A stretch of 64,000 bases of DNA from Nocardiopsis_C rhodophaea (GTDB lineage Bacteria > Actinomycetota > Actinomycetes > Streptosporangiales > Streptosporangiaceae), in contig NZ_BAAAPC010000014.1 in NCBI RefSeq assembly GCF_039530945.1, forward strand, positions 62,001 to 126,000, read 5' to 3'. The translations under genes were made by a program, and so were the position numbers. Shown piece after piece: positions 27,005 through 35,241 of the stretch; positions within the stretch are counted from its first letter, which is position 1; each line of letters opens with the position of its first letter. The notes under the pieces were generated by a model, which was not told the origin of the DNA, did no database searches, and saw nothing but the letters and a program-made list of their open reading frames with translations.

Positions 27005-28018
27005 ATGCACACCGGAGTTCCTCACCGCCGAGTGGCGGTCTATGGGATGGGTGGCACCATCGCGATGGCTGGGGCGGGCGGTGTCGTCCCTGCGTTGTCC
27101 GTGTCCCAGCTCATCGATGCCGTTCCCGGGCTCGGCGGCACCGGTATCGACATCGAGGTCAACGACTTTCGGCGCCTCCCGGGTGCATCGCTGGGCTTCG
27201 CCGACCTGACGGCCCTGGCCGCCGAGATCGAGAAGCGGCTGGAGGCTGGTGACGTCGATGGCGCCGTTGTCACCCAGGGCACCGACACGATCGAGGAGAC
27301 CAGCTACCTGCTCGATCTGTTCCACACCGCGCCTCAGCCCGTCATTGTCACCGGTGCCATGCGCAACCCGACCCTTGCCGGAGCTGACGGCCCTGCGAAC
27401 GTGCTGGCGGCTGTGCAGACCGCCGCACACCCGGACGCGAGGAACCATGGCGTGCTTGTAGTGCTCGGAGACGAGATCCATGCCGCGCGCCATGTCCGGA
27501 AGACGCACGCCACCAGCTGTTCCACTTTCCAGTCCCCGAACGCCGGCCCACTGGGGCACCTCGTCGAGGGCGTGCCGAAGCTCCTGAATCGTCTTCCTGC
27601 TGCCCGCTTCACCCTGGACCTGGCCGCGGTCAACTCCCATCCCCGCGTAGGTCTGGTGACCGTTACCTTTGGCGACGACGGCGCTTTCCTCCGAGACATG
27701 TCCGAGCGGGCGGACGGCTTGGTCGTCGCGGCCTTCGGCGTCGGCCACGTCCCGGAAGGCTTCGTCCCGATTCTCAGCGAGATCGCCGCACGAATCCCCG
27801 TGGTGCTCGCTTCGCGCACCGGCTCCGGTCCCGGCCTGTCCTCCACGTATTGATTCCCCGGGTCCGAACGCGACCTGCTGGAGCGGGGGCTGATTCGTGC
27901 CGGGTTCCTCGACCCGCTGAAGTCGCGCATCCTGCTCTGGTCGCTCCTGGCCACCGGCCAGCCCGATGAATCAATCGCCGAGGCGTTCAGCGCCGCAGGG
28001 TCCTACGGCAAGGGCTGA
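27005..28018 (+). pseudogene. L-asparaginase with an in-frame stop
   Basis: ATG 27005 follows GGAAGGGAG. The protein has both catalytic Thr signatures: YGMGGTIAM and VTQGTDTIEE. At 27851-27853 a TGA interrupts it where homologues have Gly in a TYGFPGSERDLL-like stretch (here STY-stop-FPGSERDLL). The same frame then continues in perfect family register for 54 more codons (RAGFLDPLKSRILL) to a second TGA at 28016-28018. One G-to-T change (GGA to TGA) explains it. Missing the C-terminal domain would probably destroy activity. It is a recent inactivation, a sequencing error or stop read-through; the sequence cannot tell which. Confidence 0.8.
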
Positions 28019-28063
28019 CCCCTCGACCGCCGTCTCCCCACCTTGAAAGGAACGGGCAACGAC

Positions 28064-28531
28064 GTGCGCAGTCATGAACTGACCCCGGGCCGCACTTTCG
28101 GCGTCGTCTTCGACCACGGTGAGGACTTCTTCGAGACTCTGCGAGCGTTCTGCCGGACCAATGGCGTCCGTCAGGGCTACATTCCGATGTTCATCGCAGG
28201 CTTCGCGCACGTGGACATCGTCGGTACATGCGAACAGCTCACCGACCCATCCGCGCCGGTCTGGTCAAAGGTCCATCTATCCAACGTCGAAGCCGTGGGC
28301 GGCGGCACCATCGCCTACGACGAGGCCGACGACACGATCTCACCCCATGTCCACGTCTCCGTCGGCCTCAAGGAACACAGTGCCACCGGGCACACCAGCC
28401 ACCTGCTGGCCGCCGAGGTCCAGTTCCTCACCGAGATGGTCCTCGTCGAGATCGCATCACCCCAGATGCGGAGGACACCGCACCCTGAGCTGTATGACGT
28501 GCCTCTACTCCACCTTGCGCGCGAGGACTGA
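28064..28531 (+). CDS. PPC/DUF296-domain protein
   Basis: About 155 aa from GTG 28064 (AAGGAA 11 bases upstream); an in-frame TTG at 28043 is a weaker choice. The domain hallmarks are GRTFGVVFDHGEDFFETLRAFC, in the N-terminal strand and helix, and SPHVHVSVGLKEHSATGHTSHLL, the conserved HVH/GH core. The fold forms trimers and occurs as a DNA-binding domain in plants (AHL proteins); the bacterial role is unknown. It starts 46 bases after the asparaginase end and is probably in its operon. Confidence 0.8.
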   Translation: MRSHELTPGRTFGVVFDHGEDFFETLRAFCRTNGVRQGYIPMFIAGFAHVDIVGTCEQLTDPSAPVWSKVHLSNVEAVGGGTIAYDEADDTISPHVHVSVGLKEHSATGHTSHLLAAEVQFLTEMVLVEIASPQMRRTPHPELYDVPLLHLARED

Positions 28532-28616
28532 ATCGGTAGCGCAAGAGCGCTCCCGGCCTTATTCGATGCACTCCGCCGAGATCGATGGAGGATCCGCTGG
28601 CATCGTCGGCGCGGGG

Positions 28617-30140
28617 TTAGGAGGCGGGCCAGGTCCGCAGCGCCGCCCGGGCGAAGGCGGGGCCGTGGGGGAGCGGGCGGAGTTCGACAGGCCATCTCGA
28701 CGTCGTGGCGGCGCTGATTCGGGTCAGCACGTCGATGGTGTCTCGGGAGACTCTGAACGCGTCGCCGGAGGTCAGCGGGTCGTAGCCGTCGAGGCGCCAG
28801 CCGATCCCGTTGAGGATGTCGGCGATGGCGGGGAGTCCGTCCGTGGTCTCAGCGGCGACAGCGAGCAGTGCGAGCAGCCCGGCCTGCCGCTCGCACTCGT
28901 TCTTGGGCTTGATCGGTAGCCGTTCGGCCAAGTGGTGCCAGAGGGCCTGTGGGTCGCCGTGGACCTTCCTGCCCGCCGGGGCGAGCAGGAGCTTGCCCTT
29001 GTATTTGCGCAGCAGGCCCATGGCCTGGGCTGATTCGCGCAGGAGAAGCACCGGGAGGGTCTGGGCCTCGCGGTTTAACTTGCCGATCCATTCCTTTCCG
29101 AGGTCGAGTTCGGCCGCGACGGCCTCGACGCTGGCGGGCGGAAGGTATCCGGCGCCGGTGAGCTTGATTCCCTCGGTCCCGACATGGTCCAGCAGCAAGG
29201 CATAAGGACGCACCATCCGTGCCGCCTCGGCCGGGTCGATCTCGGTGGGCTCCGACAACCCGGCCTGGCCGATCAGCTGGTGGAGCCGACGCTTGGTCGC
29301 GGGGTCGCGCGCGGCGGCCACCAGGTCGGCGACCGGCTGGGGGAGGTGTTCGGGAAGCTTGGCGAACAGCGCGTTGAGGGCGGCGTTGGTCGCGTCCATG
29401 TCGAACTGGGTGGGCGCGAACCCGCGGGGGTCGGACTCCTCGCCGTAGGCGTCGCGGCATTCGGCGAGTGCCTCTGCGTGGTGGGGGTGGTCGGGGTCGG
29501 TGGCGGCGACCAGGAACTCATAGCCCCACACCCCGCCGCAGTCCTCAGCGGGGGCGGGCCGCTTGCCCGCCGTGCACACCGCTCGCGGCGCTTCCTCGGC
29601 GCGGGGAAGCACGGCCTGCAGGGTCAGGACGTGCTCCCAGTGGTCACCGAAGTCGTAGACGTAGAACAGGCGGTCGCCCACCCCGGACAGGACCTCGTCC
29701 AGCCGCACCTGGTCTTCGGGAACGCCGACCTCACCCTCGTCAACCTCGAACGGGCAGAGGTAGCACTCGTCATCGCCGCCGAAGTAGCCCGGCCCGCTGG
29801 CGAACCGGTGCAGGTGGTAGTCCTGCCATCCGAAGACGGTCTGCAGGATGTCGTGCACCTCGTTCAGGAACAGGTCCGACGCCAGTTCGAGGCGCCGCCA
29901 CAGCGGCGGCTTCGTCCCCGAGATCTCCACCCGCACCCGGTAGGTCACCACATCGTCGCGGCGGGGCCGCCGTCGCGACGCGGGCGCGGACCGATCCACC
30001 GGGTCGAGGCCGCGCAGCGCGCCGATCAGGCCGCTCAGCGGCTCTCGGCCGCTGTCGAATCCGAACGCGCGCATGGCCTCTGAACGGCGCCGTTCGGCGT
30101 CGGAGGCGTCAGAAGTAGAGTCGTTGCCGTCACCCACCAT
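28617..30140 (-). CDS. pRiA4b ORF-3-like protein
   Basis: 507 aa. Residues ~65-240 form the plasmid pRiA4b ORF-3 domain: YRVRVEISGTKPPLWRRLEL, FGWQDYHLHRF, FYVYDFGDHWEHVLTL and GVWGYEFL are all family signatures. The C-terminal half, predicted helical, resembles no domain I can name. These proteins are widespread in actinobacteria, often near mobile elements, and their function is unknown. The start at ATG 30140 has a poor ribosome site; a GTG a codon later is possible. Its 3' end faces the PPC gene. Confidence 0.75.
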   Translation of the reverse strand: MVGDGNDSTSDASDAERRRSEAMRAFGFDSGREPLSGLIGALRGLDPVDRSAPASRRRPRRDDVVTYRVRVEISGTKPPLWRRLELASDLFLNEVHDILQTVFGWQDYHLHRFASGPGYFGGDDECYLCPFEVDEGEVGVPEDQVRLDEVLSGVGDRLFYVYDFGDHWEHVLTLQAVLPRAEEAPRAVCTAGKRPAPAEDCGGVWGYEFLVAATDPDHPHHAEALAECRDAYGEESDPRGFAPTQFDMDATNAALNALFAKLPEHLPQPVADLVAAARDPATKRRLHQLIGQAGLSEPTEIDPAEAARMVRPYALLLDHVGTEGIKLTGAGYLPPASVEAVAAELDLGKEWIGKLNREAQTLPVLLLRESAQAMGLLRKYKGKLLLAPAGRKVHGDPQALWHHLAERLPIKPKNECERQAGLLALLAVAAETTDGLPAIADILNGIGWRLDGYDPLTSGDAFRVSRDTIDVLTRISAATTSRWPVELRPLPHGPAFARAALRTWPAS

Positions 30141-30179
30141 GGGTCCAGCCTAGGCACCTCATCAGCGTTGATCAGCTCT

Positions 30180-31358
30180 CTAGGAGGTCGACGTGGCAGG
30201 GAGGTCGGCCCGGTCGAGGCGGGCGATGAGACTGGGCTTGCGGAGATGCCGCTGGCGGAGTCGCGTGAATCGCTCGGCGAACCTCTCGGCATCGCCGCCC
30301 CGTGAGGCGACCGCCTGCAAGTCTTGGAGGATCTCGACGGCCACGTCGTAGTCGCTCGGTCTACGGGAGTCGATCAGCGCGTCGACGCGTGCCCATGACG
30401 TCTCCGGGTCACGGGCCACGGTGTCCAGCCGCTTCTCGCGGGCGAGCGCGCGCTCTTGCGCACGGCGCTCCTCCTGCTCGGCACGAACGGCTGCGGCCTG
30501 CCGCTGGCGTTGCTGCCGGATGTCCGCGGCGGCGTCCAGCAGCTCGGCCACGGTGCGGCGGGGGCGATCGTCCCTGCTGATGTCGGGTTCGCCGCGGAAA
30601 CGGCGCAGTAATTCCATCTGGACCCGGGCACCGTGGCCCTGCGCGACCTGGACGAGGAGCTTCTCCTTGTCGCCGGAGGGGAGCTCCTTGATCCATCGGG
30701 CCAGTTCACGGGGATCGTCCCTGGACGCTGCCACGGGTGGGCTCGCCTGGGCCGCGACCGTGAGCAGGTCCGCGTCAAGACGGAGGAAATCCGCAAGGGC
30801 CCGCTGCGGCGCGGTGAGAGAGCCGAGTCCGGCGGGGACCGGCGGTTCGAATTCGTCCTCGTCGTCGTAGTCGAAGGCGTCCTCGTCACGCTCCCACGTC
30901 CCGTAGCCGGCCAGCCAGGCCAGGTAGAGGGCCCGTAGATCACCGGCGGCAAGTTCGGCGCGCACACCGATGATGGCCGACAGGGAATCCTCGTCGCCCT
31001 CTACCCACTCCCACGCTTCGTCCTCGCTGAAAAGGTTGAGAATGAGATGTTCCCCGGAGGTCCAGGCGATCACGTGCGGGTCGATGCAGTACGGATCGAC
31101 GGTCTCCAGGTCGAGAAGGGCGCGGGGCAGGCGGAGCATCAGGTGGCGGGTGCCCCAGTTGGCGAAGTAGAGGTGAGCGTCGTAGTAGCGCTCCATCATC
31201 CTGCGCGGATCGCCGCGGAAGTCGCCCCAGTGGTACTCGTTGGTGAAGCTGGTGGCGGTGACCCTGGCGCGGGTGGACAGGGCGCGGACCTCGGCCTGTT
31301 GCCGCTCGTCCAGGGGGCGGTCGACGGCCAGGAACTCGTAGTACTGGTACTCGCTCAT
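30180..31358 (-). CDS. Conserved actinobacterial protein of unknown function
   Basis: 392 aa, ATG 31358 with GAGGA nine bases upstream. It begins MSEYQYYEFLAVDRPLDERQ and is rich in acidic stretches (DYDDEDEFEPP) with a C-terminal coiled-coil, arginine-rich section (RQQRQRQAAAVRAEQEERRA). I recall similar actinobacterial proteins with this N-terminus but no assigned role. It lies 43 bases after the CcbP-like gene on the same strand, so the two form an operon. Confidence 0.7.
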   Translation of the reverse strand: MSEYQYYEFLAVDRPLDERQQAEVRALSTRARVTATSFTNEYHWGDFRGDPRRMMERYYDAHLYFANWGTRHLMLRLPRALLDLETVDPYCIDPHVIAWTSGEHLILNLFSEDEAWEWVEGDEDSLSAIIGVRAELAAGDLRALYLAWLAGYGTWERDEDAFDYDDEDEFEPPVPAGLGSLTAPQRALADFLRLDADLLTVAAQASPPVAASRDDPRELARWIKELPSGDKEKLLVQVAQGHGARVQMELLRRFRGEPDISRDDRPRRTVAELLDAAADIRQQRQRQAAAVRAEQEERRAQERALAREKRLDTVARDPETSWARVDALIDSRRPSDYDVAVEILQDLQAVASRGGDAERFAERFTRLRQRHLRKPSLIARLDRADLPATSTS

Positions 31359-31401
31359 CGTCGTTGTGTCCTCAGCGGGCCCAATGCCGGTATGCCTCGA
31401 T

Positions 31402-31671
31402 CTACTCGGCACCGGTCGGGGGCGGGGTGGGAAAGTCCAGGATGCCGACCGCCCGAATGTGCTTTTCGCGGGTGCAGATCGCGACGATGCCACTGCCGGG
31501 CAGCAGGTCGATTTTCGTAACGGTCGCTTCGACGCCCAGGATGGTGGTCTGGAATGGAACAATGAGATGGTCCTCGATCACGGCGTGGAATGCCGAGAGC
31601 TGCTCGTATTCGTTGTAGGCGTCGACGACGGCTTGTTGGGCCAAGGTGTCCAGTTCCGACGTGCTCAGCAT
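31402..31671 (-). CDS. CcbP-like (calcium-binding family) small protein
   Basis: 89 aa from ATG 31671; an upstream ATG at 31713 would add 14 unconserved residues. AVVDAYNEYEQLSAFHAVIE, LIVPFQTTILGVEATVTKID and AVGILDFPTPPP follow the pattern of the CcbP calcium-binding family from cyanobacteria and its actinobacterial relatives. Whether this copy binds calcium is not shown; its acidic residues are fewer than in the founding member. It forms an operon with the next gene on the minus strand. Confidence 0.6.
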   Translation of the reverse strand: MLSTSELDTLAQQAVVDAYNEYEQLSAFHAVIEDHLIVPFQTTILGVEATVTKIDLLPGSGIVAICTREKHIRAVGILDFPTPPPTGAE

Positions 31672-31945
31672 TGCCACGGTCCGCAGCCTACCGAGGCGTG
31701 GGTGGAGAGACATCGCTGCTGTGAAAATCGGAAGCTCCTCGGTGGGAAGAGCACCGGTGGATCATCAGCCTGCAGGGTGCGAGGAGAGGGCGAGAACCTT
31801 CTCGGGTTCACACGAAGAAGCAGAAAACGTTGATCATGGGCGGACGATTCCGGTGGGCCTTCTCACTCAGATTTGGGATGTTATGGGATGACCTTCGGTA
31901 GCCGCAGTCGGTGGCGTGAGTGGGAGGCGGAAGGGAGCCGATTCG

Positions 31946-34426
31946 GTGAGCTCGGGAAAAGGCCGGGACGTGGACGAGCATTGGGCGAGGTCCGCGTGGG
32001 CGAAGCTGGGCAATGGGGATGTCTCTCACGCTCTGATCTGCCACGCGATTGACACGGCCGTGGTCGCGGAGGCGCTGTATGACGTGGTTCTCGGCCCGCA
32101 TGTGCGTGCGGAGATTGAGCGGGGGCTCGCGCCGCTCGGTTCCGGGGGTGATCAGCGCGCGTGGGTCGCTGTGTTGTGCGGTCTGCACGACATCGGGAAG
32201 CTGACACCGGCGTTTCAGACTATCCGCAGCGACCAGGCCGAGCAGCTCCTCGGGCAGTGTGCCCATCGAGCCCTGCGGGCTGCCCAGCCTGACCTATTGA
32301 TTGGTCGGCACGACATCCACCACGGCATCCTCGGCGCCGTACACATGCATGGGTGGTTCACCGATCGGAAGGCTCCGAGGTCCGTATGCTCCGCACTCGT
32401 TGACCTGGTCGCCGGACACCACGGATGGGTCCCAGACCCCGGCCAGATCACGGCGGCCAAGCGGGCCCGGCGCCAGCTCGGTGGTCTGGATTGGGCCCGT
32501 GCTCGGAACAGGCTGGCCGACGAGATCGCTCGGCTGTGGGGCCTCGATCCCGACGACCAGGCGTGGAGCCAGACTTCACTCTCTCCGGCGGCGGCCGTCG
32601 GCCTGGCCGGGCTTACCATCCTGAGCGACTGGACCGCTTCCAGCCGCCCGCGTCGCGACAACGTGCCCCAACCTGGCGACCCTGTCGGCTACCGGAGGAC
32701 CGAGATGTGGCGCTGGCGCCGGACGCTGGACCGCGTTAACTGGACGCCCTGGACCCCTCCCCACGACGCCGCGCACACCACGCTCTTCCCCCGGGACCAT
32801 CGGCCGAGGCCGATCCAGGAGGAGGTCCAAAGGTTGCTGGCGGACGTCGACCGCCCGGGCATCCTGGTGGTCGAGGCGCCCACGGGAGAAGGCAAGACCA
32901 AGGCCGGATTGCAGGCGTGCGCCGCCCTGGTCGCTCGGCTCGGCCTGGGTGGCATGTACGTGGCGACGCCCACCCGGGCCACCGCCGGTCCCGTGCACGC
33001 GGAGGTGAATCGGGTCCTGGCGGCCACCGGGTCACCCCTGCGTGCCAATCTGCTGTACTCCGGGGCCGCCGACGACCTGAAGCGGCAGGCGGACGAGCGG
33101 AGGCAAGCGGGGAACCAGGACTTGGATGAGCTGTCCTTAGTGTTGCCGGAGGACGTCGGATGCGACTGCCCGGAGGCGATTACCGAGGCGCGGCAGAGCT
33201 TTACGCGGAAGCGCGCGCTCACCTTCCCGATCGGTGTGGGGACGGTGGACCAGCTGCTGATGGCGGCGGCGCGTACCGGGCACATCGTCATGCGGTTGGC
33301 GTCGCTCAGCAACAAGGTGCTGATGATCGACGAGATCCATTCCTACGACGCCCACATGTCCCGGCAGCTGGACCGCCTGCTGTGGTGGTGCGGGTTCCTC
33401 GGTGTCCCGGTCGTCATGATGTCGGCGACCCTTGCGGCTTCCCGGCGCGAAGAGCTCATCGCCGCGTCGCAGGCGGGCGCGACCGCTACGCCGCCCGCCC
33501 GCACCGAGGTTCGTCCGGTTGCCGGAACGTGGGGCCTCACATGGGCCGATGCCAGCGATCGCAGATCGGTCCCGGCGCCGTTGTCCGCCGACAACCCGGT
33601 ACGCCGCATGTCCATCCAGCGCATCGCCGATGACCACGACGTGATCGCCGACGAGGTGATCGAGCGGATCCGCGAAGGCGGGTGCGCCGCGGTCATCCAC
33701 AACACCACCAGGAGAGCGGGCGTCAGCCATGACCGCATTGCGCGGCGCTTGGACCGTCTGGATCCGCGGCCAGAGCTGCTGTACCTCGATGGCAAGACCG
33801 ATCCCGAACAGCGTCGGGGGCTGGAGCGGCAGCTGGATCTCCTGTGTGGTCCGGCGTCGTCAGGGACGCGTGGGGCGATCGTGGTCGGAACGCAGGTGCT
33901 GGAGCACGGCATCGACGCTGACTTCGATCTTGTCGTCACCGACCCCTGTCCGGTTGACCTGCTAGTGCAGCGGGCCGGCCGACTGCACCGGCACGTCCGC
34001 CCCGAGCGTCCCGCAGCGGTCGCCGAGCCCTGCCTCCTGGTTGTGCGGTCGGAACAAGAGTTCGGATTCCCGCCGTACACCGCATCCATCTATGCCGAGA
34101 GCCACCTGCTGGCGACCGAGTACGAGCTGTCCCTGCGGGACGAGATCTCGCTCCCGCACGACATCCCCGCTCTGGTCCACGCGGTCTACGTGGACCAGGA
34201 CCGCATCCCGCCGGGGCGCCTGCGCACCCGCTGGGAAACGGCACGGGACAAGCGCGGCATCCGCGAGGCGATGGACCGCTTCACGGGTGGCACCCAGTGC
34301 ATCCCCATGCTCTGGGAAGGTAGCGGACTGCTCCAACTCACCAAGCGTTCTGTCCAGCCGCGCATCCGTAAGAACACCGGGAAACAGCAGACGGAACGTC
34401 GCGGGGAGACGCGGGATGATCGATGA
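31946..34426 (+). CDS. cas3: Cas3 nuclease-helicase, type I-E
   Basis: About 826 aa. I chose GTG 31946 (GGGAG eight bases upstream) over GTG 31916. The N-terminal HD nuclease has HAIDTAVVAEALYD and the metal-binding HD in CGLHDIGKL. The helicase has Walker A EAPTGEGKTKAG, the DEIH box VLMIDEIHSYDAHMS, and motif VI LVQRAGRLHRH. All key residues are present, so it should degrade targets recruited by Cascade. It overlaps the next small gene by 11 bases; cse1 follows after a 460-base interruption. Confidence 0.93.
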   Translation: MSSGKGRDVDEHWARSAWAKLGNGDVSHALICHAIDTAVVAEALYDVVLGPHVRAEIERGLAPLGSGGDQRAWVAVLCGLHDIGKLTPAFQTIRSDQAEQLLGQCAHRALRAAQPDLLIGRHDIHHGILGAVHMHGWFTDRKAPRSVCSALVDLVAGHHGWVPDPGQITAAKRARRQLGGLDWARARNRLADEIARLWGLDPDDQAWSQTSLSPAAAVGLAGLTILSDWTASSRPRRDNVPQPGDPVGYRRTEMWRWRRTLDRVNWTPWTPPHDAAHTTLFPRDHRPRPIQEEVQRLLADVDRPGILVVEAPTGEGKTKAGLQACAALVARLGLGGMYVATPTRATAGPVHAEVNRVLAATGSPLRANLLYSGAADDLKRQADERRQAGNQDLDELSLVLPEDVGCDCPEAITEARQSFTRKRALTFPIGVGTVDQLLMAAARTGHIVMRLASLSNKVLMIDEIHSYDAHMSRQLDRLLWWCGFLGVPVVMMSATLAASRREELIAASQAGATATPPARTEVRPVAGTWGLTWADASDRRSVPAPLSADNPVRRMSIQRIADDHDVIADEVIERIREGGCAAVIHNTTRRAGVSHDRIARRLDRLDPRPELLYLDGKTDPEQRRGLERQLDLLCGPASSGTRGAIVVGTQVLEHGIDADFDLVVTDPCPVDLLVQRAGRLHRHVRPERPAAVAEPCLLVVRSEQEFGFPPYTASIYAESHLLATEYELSLRDEISLPHDIPALVHAVYVDQDRIPPGRLRTRWETARDKRGIREAMDRFTGGTQCIPMLWEGSGLLQLTKRSVQPRIRKNTGKQQTERRGETRDDR

Positions 34427-34781
34427 GGACGACTGCGTCCCCGCACCCTACGACCCGGGCATCACACTCGTTCCGCTCTGGGCGGCCGCAGAGGGCCCGC
34501 TCACGACCCGAGGCGGAACCTCCGTCGACCTGTCTGCGGACGAGCTTCCCACCGTGACCGTGGCCGAGCTCGCCGACTCCGCCGTCACCCTCACCTACCC
34601 CATCGACCTTGAGGCGCACCAGCTGGACGCCCTCCTCGACCGGCTGACCGTCCCCCCCGCCTTCGACCGCTCCGGCTGGCTTGTCGATCACCATCCCCTG
34701 GTCCTGCACGACGGCCGTCGGGACTTCGACGAGTTCAGCATCGTCCACCATCCGCAGCGGGGCCTGGAGATACATGGTTGA
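34416..34781 (+). CDS. Unknown protein coupled to cas3
   Basis: 121 aa, ATG 34416 inside the end of cas3 with GCGGGG near. It is acidic (MIDEDDCVPAPYDPGITLVP, later SADELPTVTVAELADS) and ends DEFSIVHHPQRGLEIHG. No transmembrane segment or known domain is seen. The 11-base overlap with cas3 means tight translational coupling, so it probably works with the interference system. I cannot name a family. Confidence 0.65.
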   Translation: MIDEDDCVPAPYDPGITLVPLWAAAEGPLTTRGGTSVDLSADELPTVTVAELADSAVTLTYPIDLEAHQLDALLDRLTVPPAFDRSGWLVDHHPLVLHDGRRDFDEFSIVHHPQRGLEIHG

Positions 34782-34813
34782 TCACGTTATGGGCGGTCAA
34801 GAGCATGTCGGGC

Positions 34814-34939
34814 TCAACCGAAGTAGACGAGGATGAAGATCACCAGAGGCCAGAGCACCATAGATGAGCTGATCGAGATCTGGAGCTTGAGGCTGGCAGA
34901 CGATGAGGACGAGTCCTCAGGCGGCGGCTGTGCGGGCAT
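34814..34939 (-). CDS. 41-aa single-span membrane peptide inside the cas operon, antisense
   Basis: ATG 34939 (minus strand) has AAGGAG seven bases upstream. The peptide has a Pro/Ser-rich N-terminus (MPAQPPPEDSSSSS) and a hydrophobic C-terminal helix (MVLWPLVIFILVYF) ending one residue later. The combination of an ideal ribosome site and a clean membrane helix argues that it is real. It is encoded opposite to cas3 and cse1, in the gap between them. Function unknown. Confidence 0.55.
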   Translation of the reverse strand: MPAQPPPEDSSSSSASLKLQISISSSMVLWPLVIFILVYFG

Positions 34940-35125
34940 CACGACGCTCCTTCAGAGGGGGGTCACCGTGGCAGTCACGGTATTCCAAAGTGGTGCGGAT
35001 AAATAAGGCGCCCAGCAACCCACTTCCACTACGGTAAGGTCCAATCAGATCCCCGAACGCGTGACCCGCAGACTCGGGGGTGTGCCCTGGTGCGGATACA
35101 AGTGGGTTTCCCTACTGGGCCCCTT

Positions 35126-35182
35126 TCCCGCTACGCGGGAGTGCTGCTCTCGGAGGCGCAGGTGACCGCGCCTCCGAGAGCA
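35126..35182 (+). promoter_or_regulatory. Two tandem hairpins in the cse1 leader
   Basis: First, TCCCGC/GCGGGA (35126-35131 and 35135-35140) around TAC, a stem like that of type I-E CRISPR repeats. Second, TGCTCTCGGAGGCGC (35145-35159) pairs perfectly over 15 bp with 35168-35182 around an 8-base loop. Together they occupy the leader 60-116 bases before the cse1 start. No T-run follows the second stem. They may attenuate or regulate Cascade expression, or be a Cas6e-recognised relict repeat. Confidence 0.5.
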
Positions 35183-35241
35183 CAGATCCGCGCAGCTACG
35201 GCTGTGCTGTGCCTGCGTCAAGCTCGAACGTGGAGGAAGCG

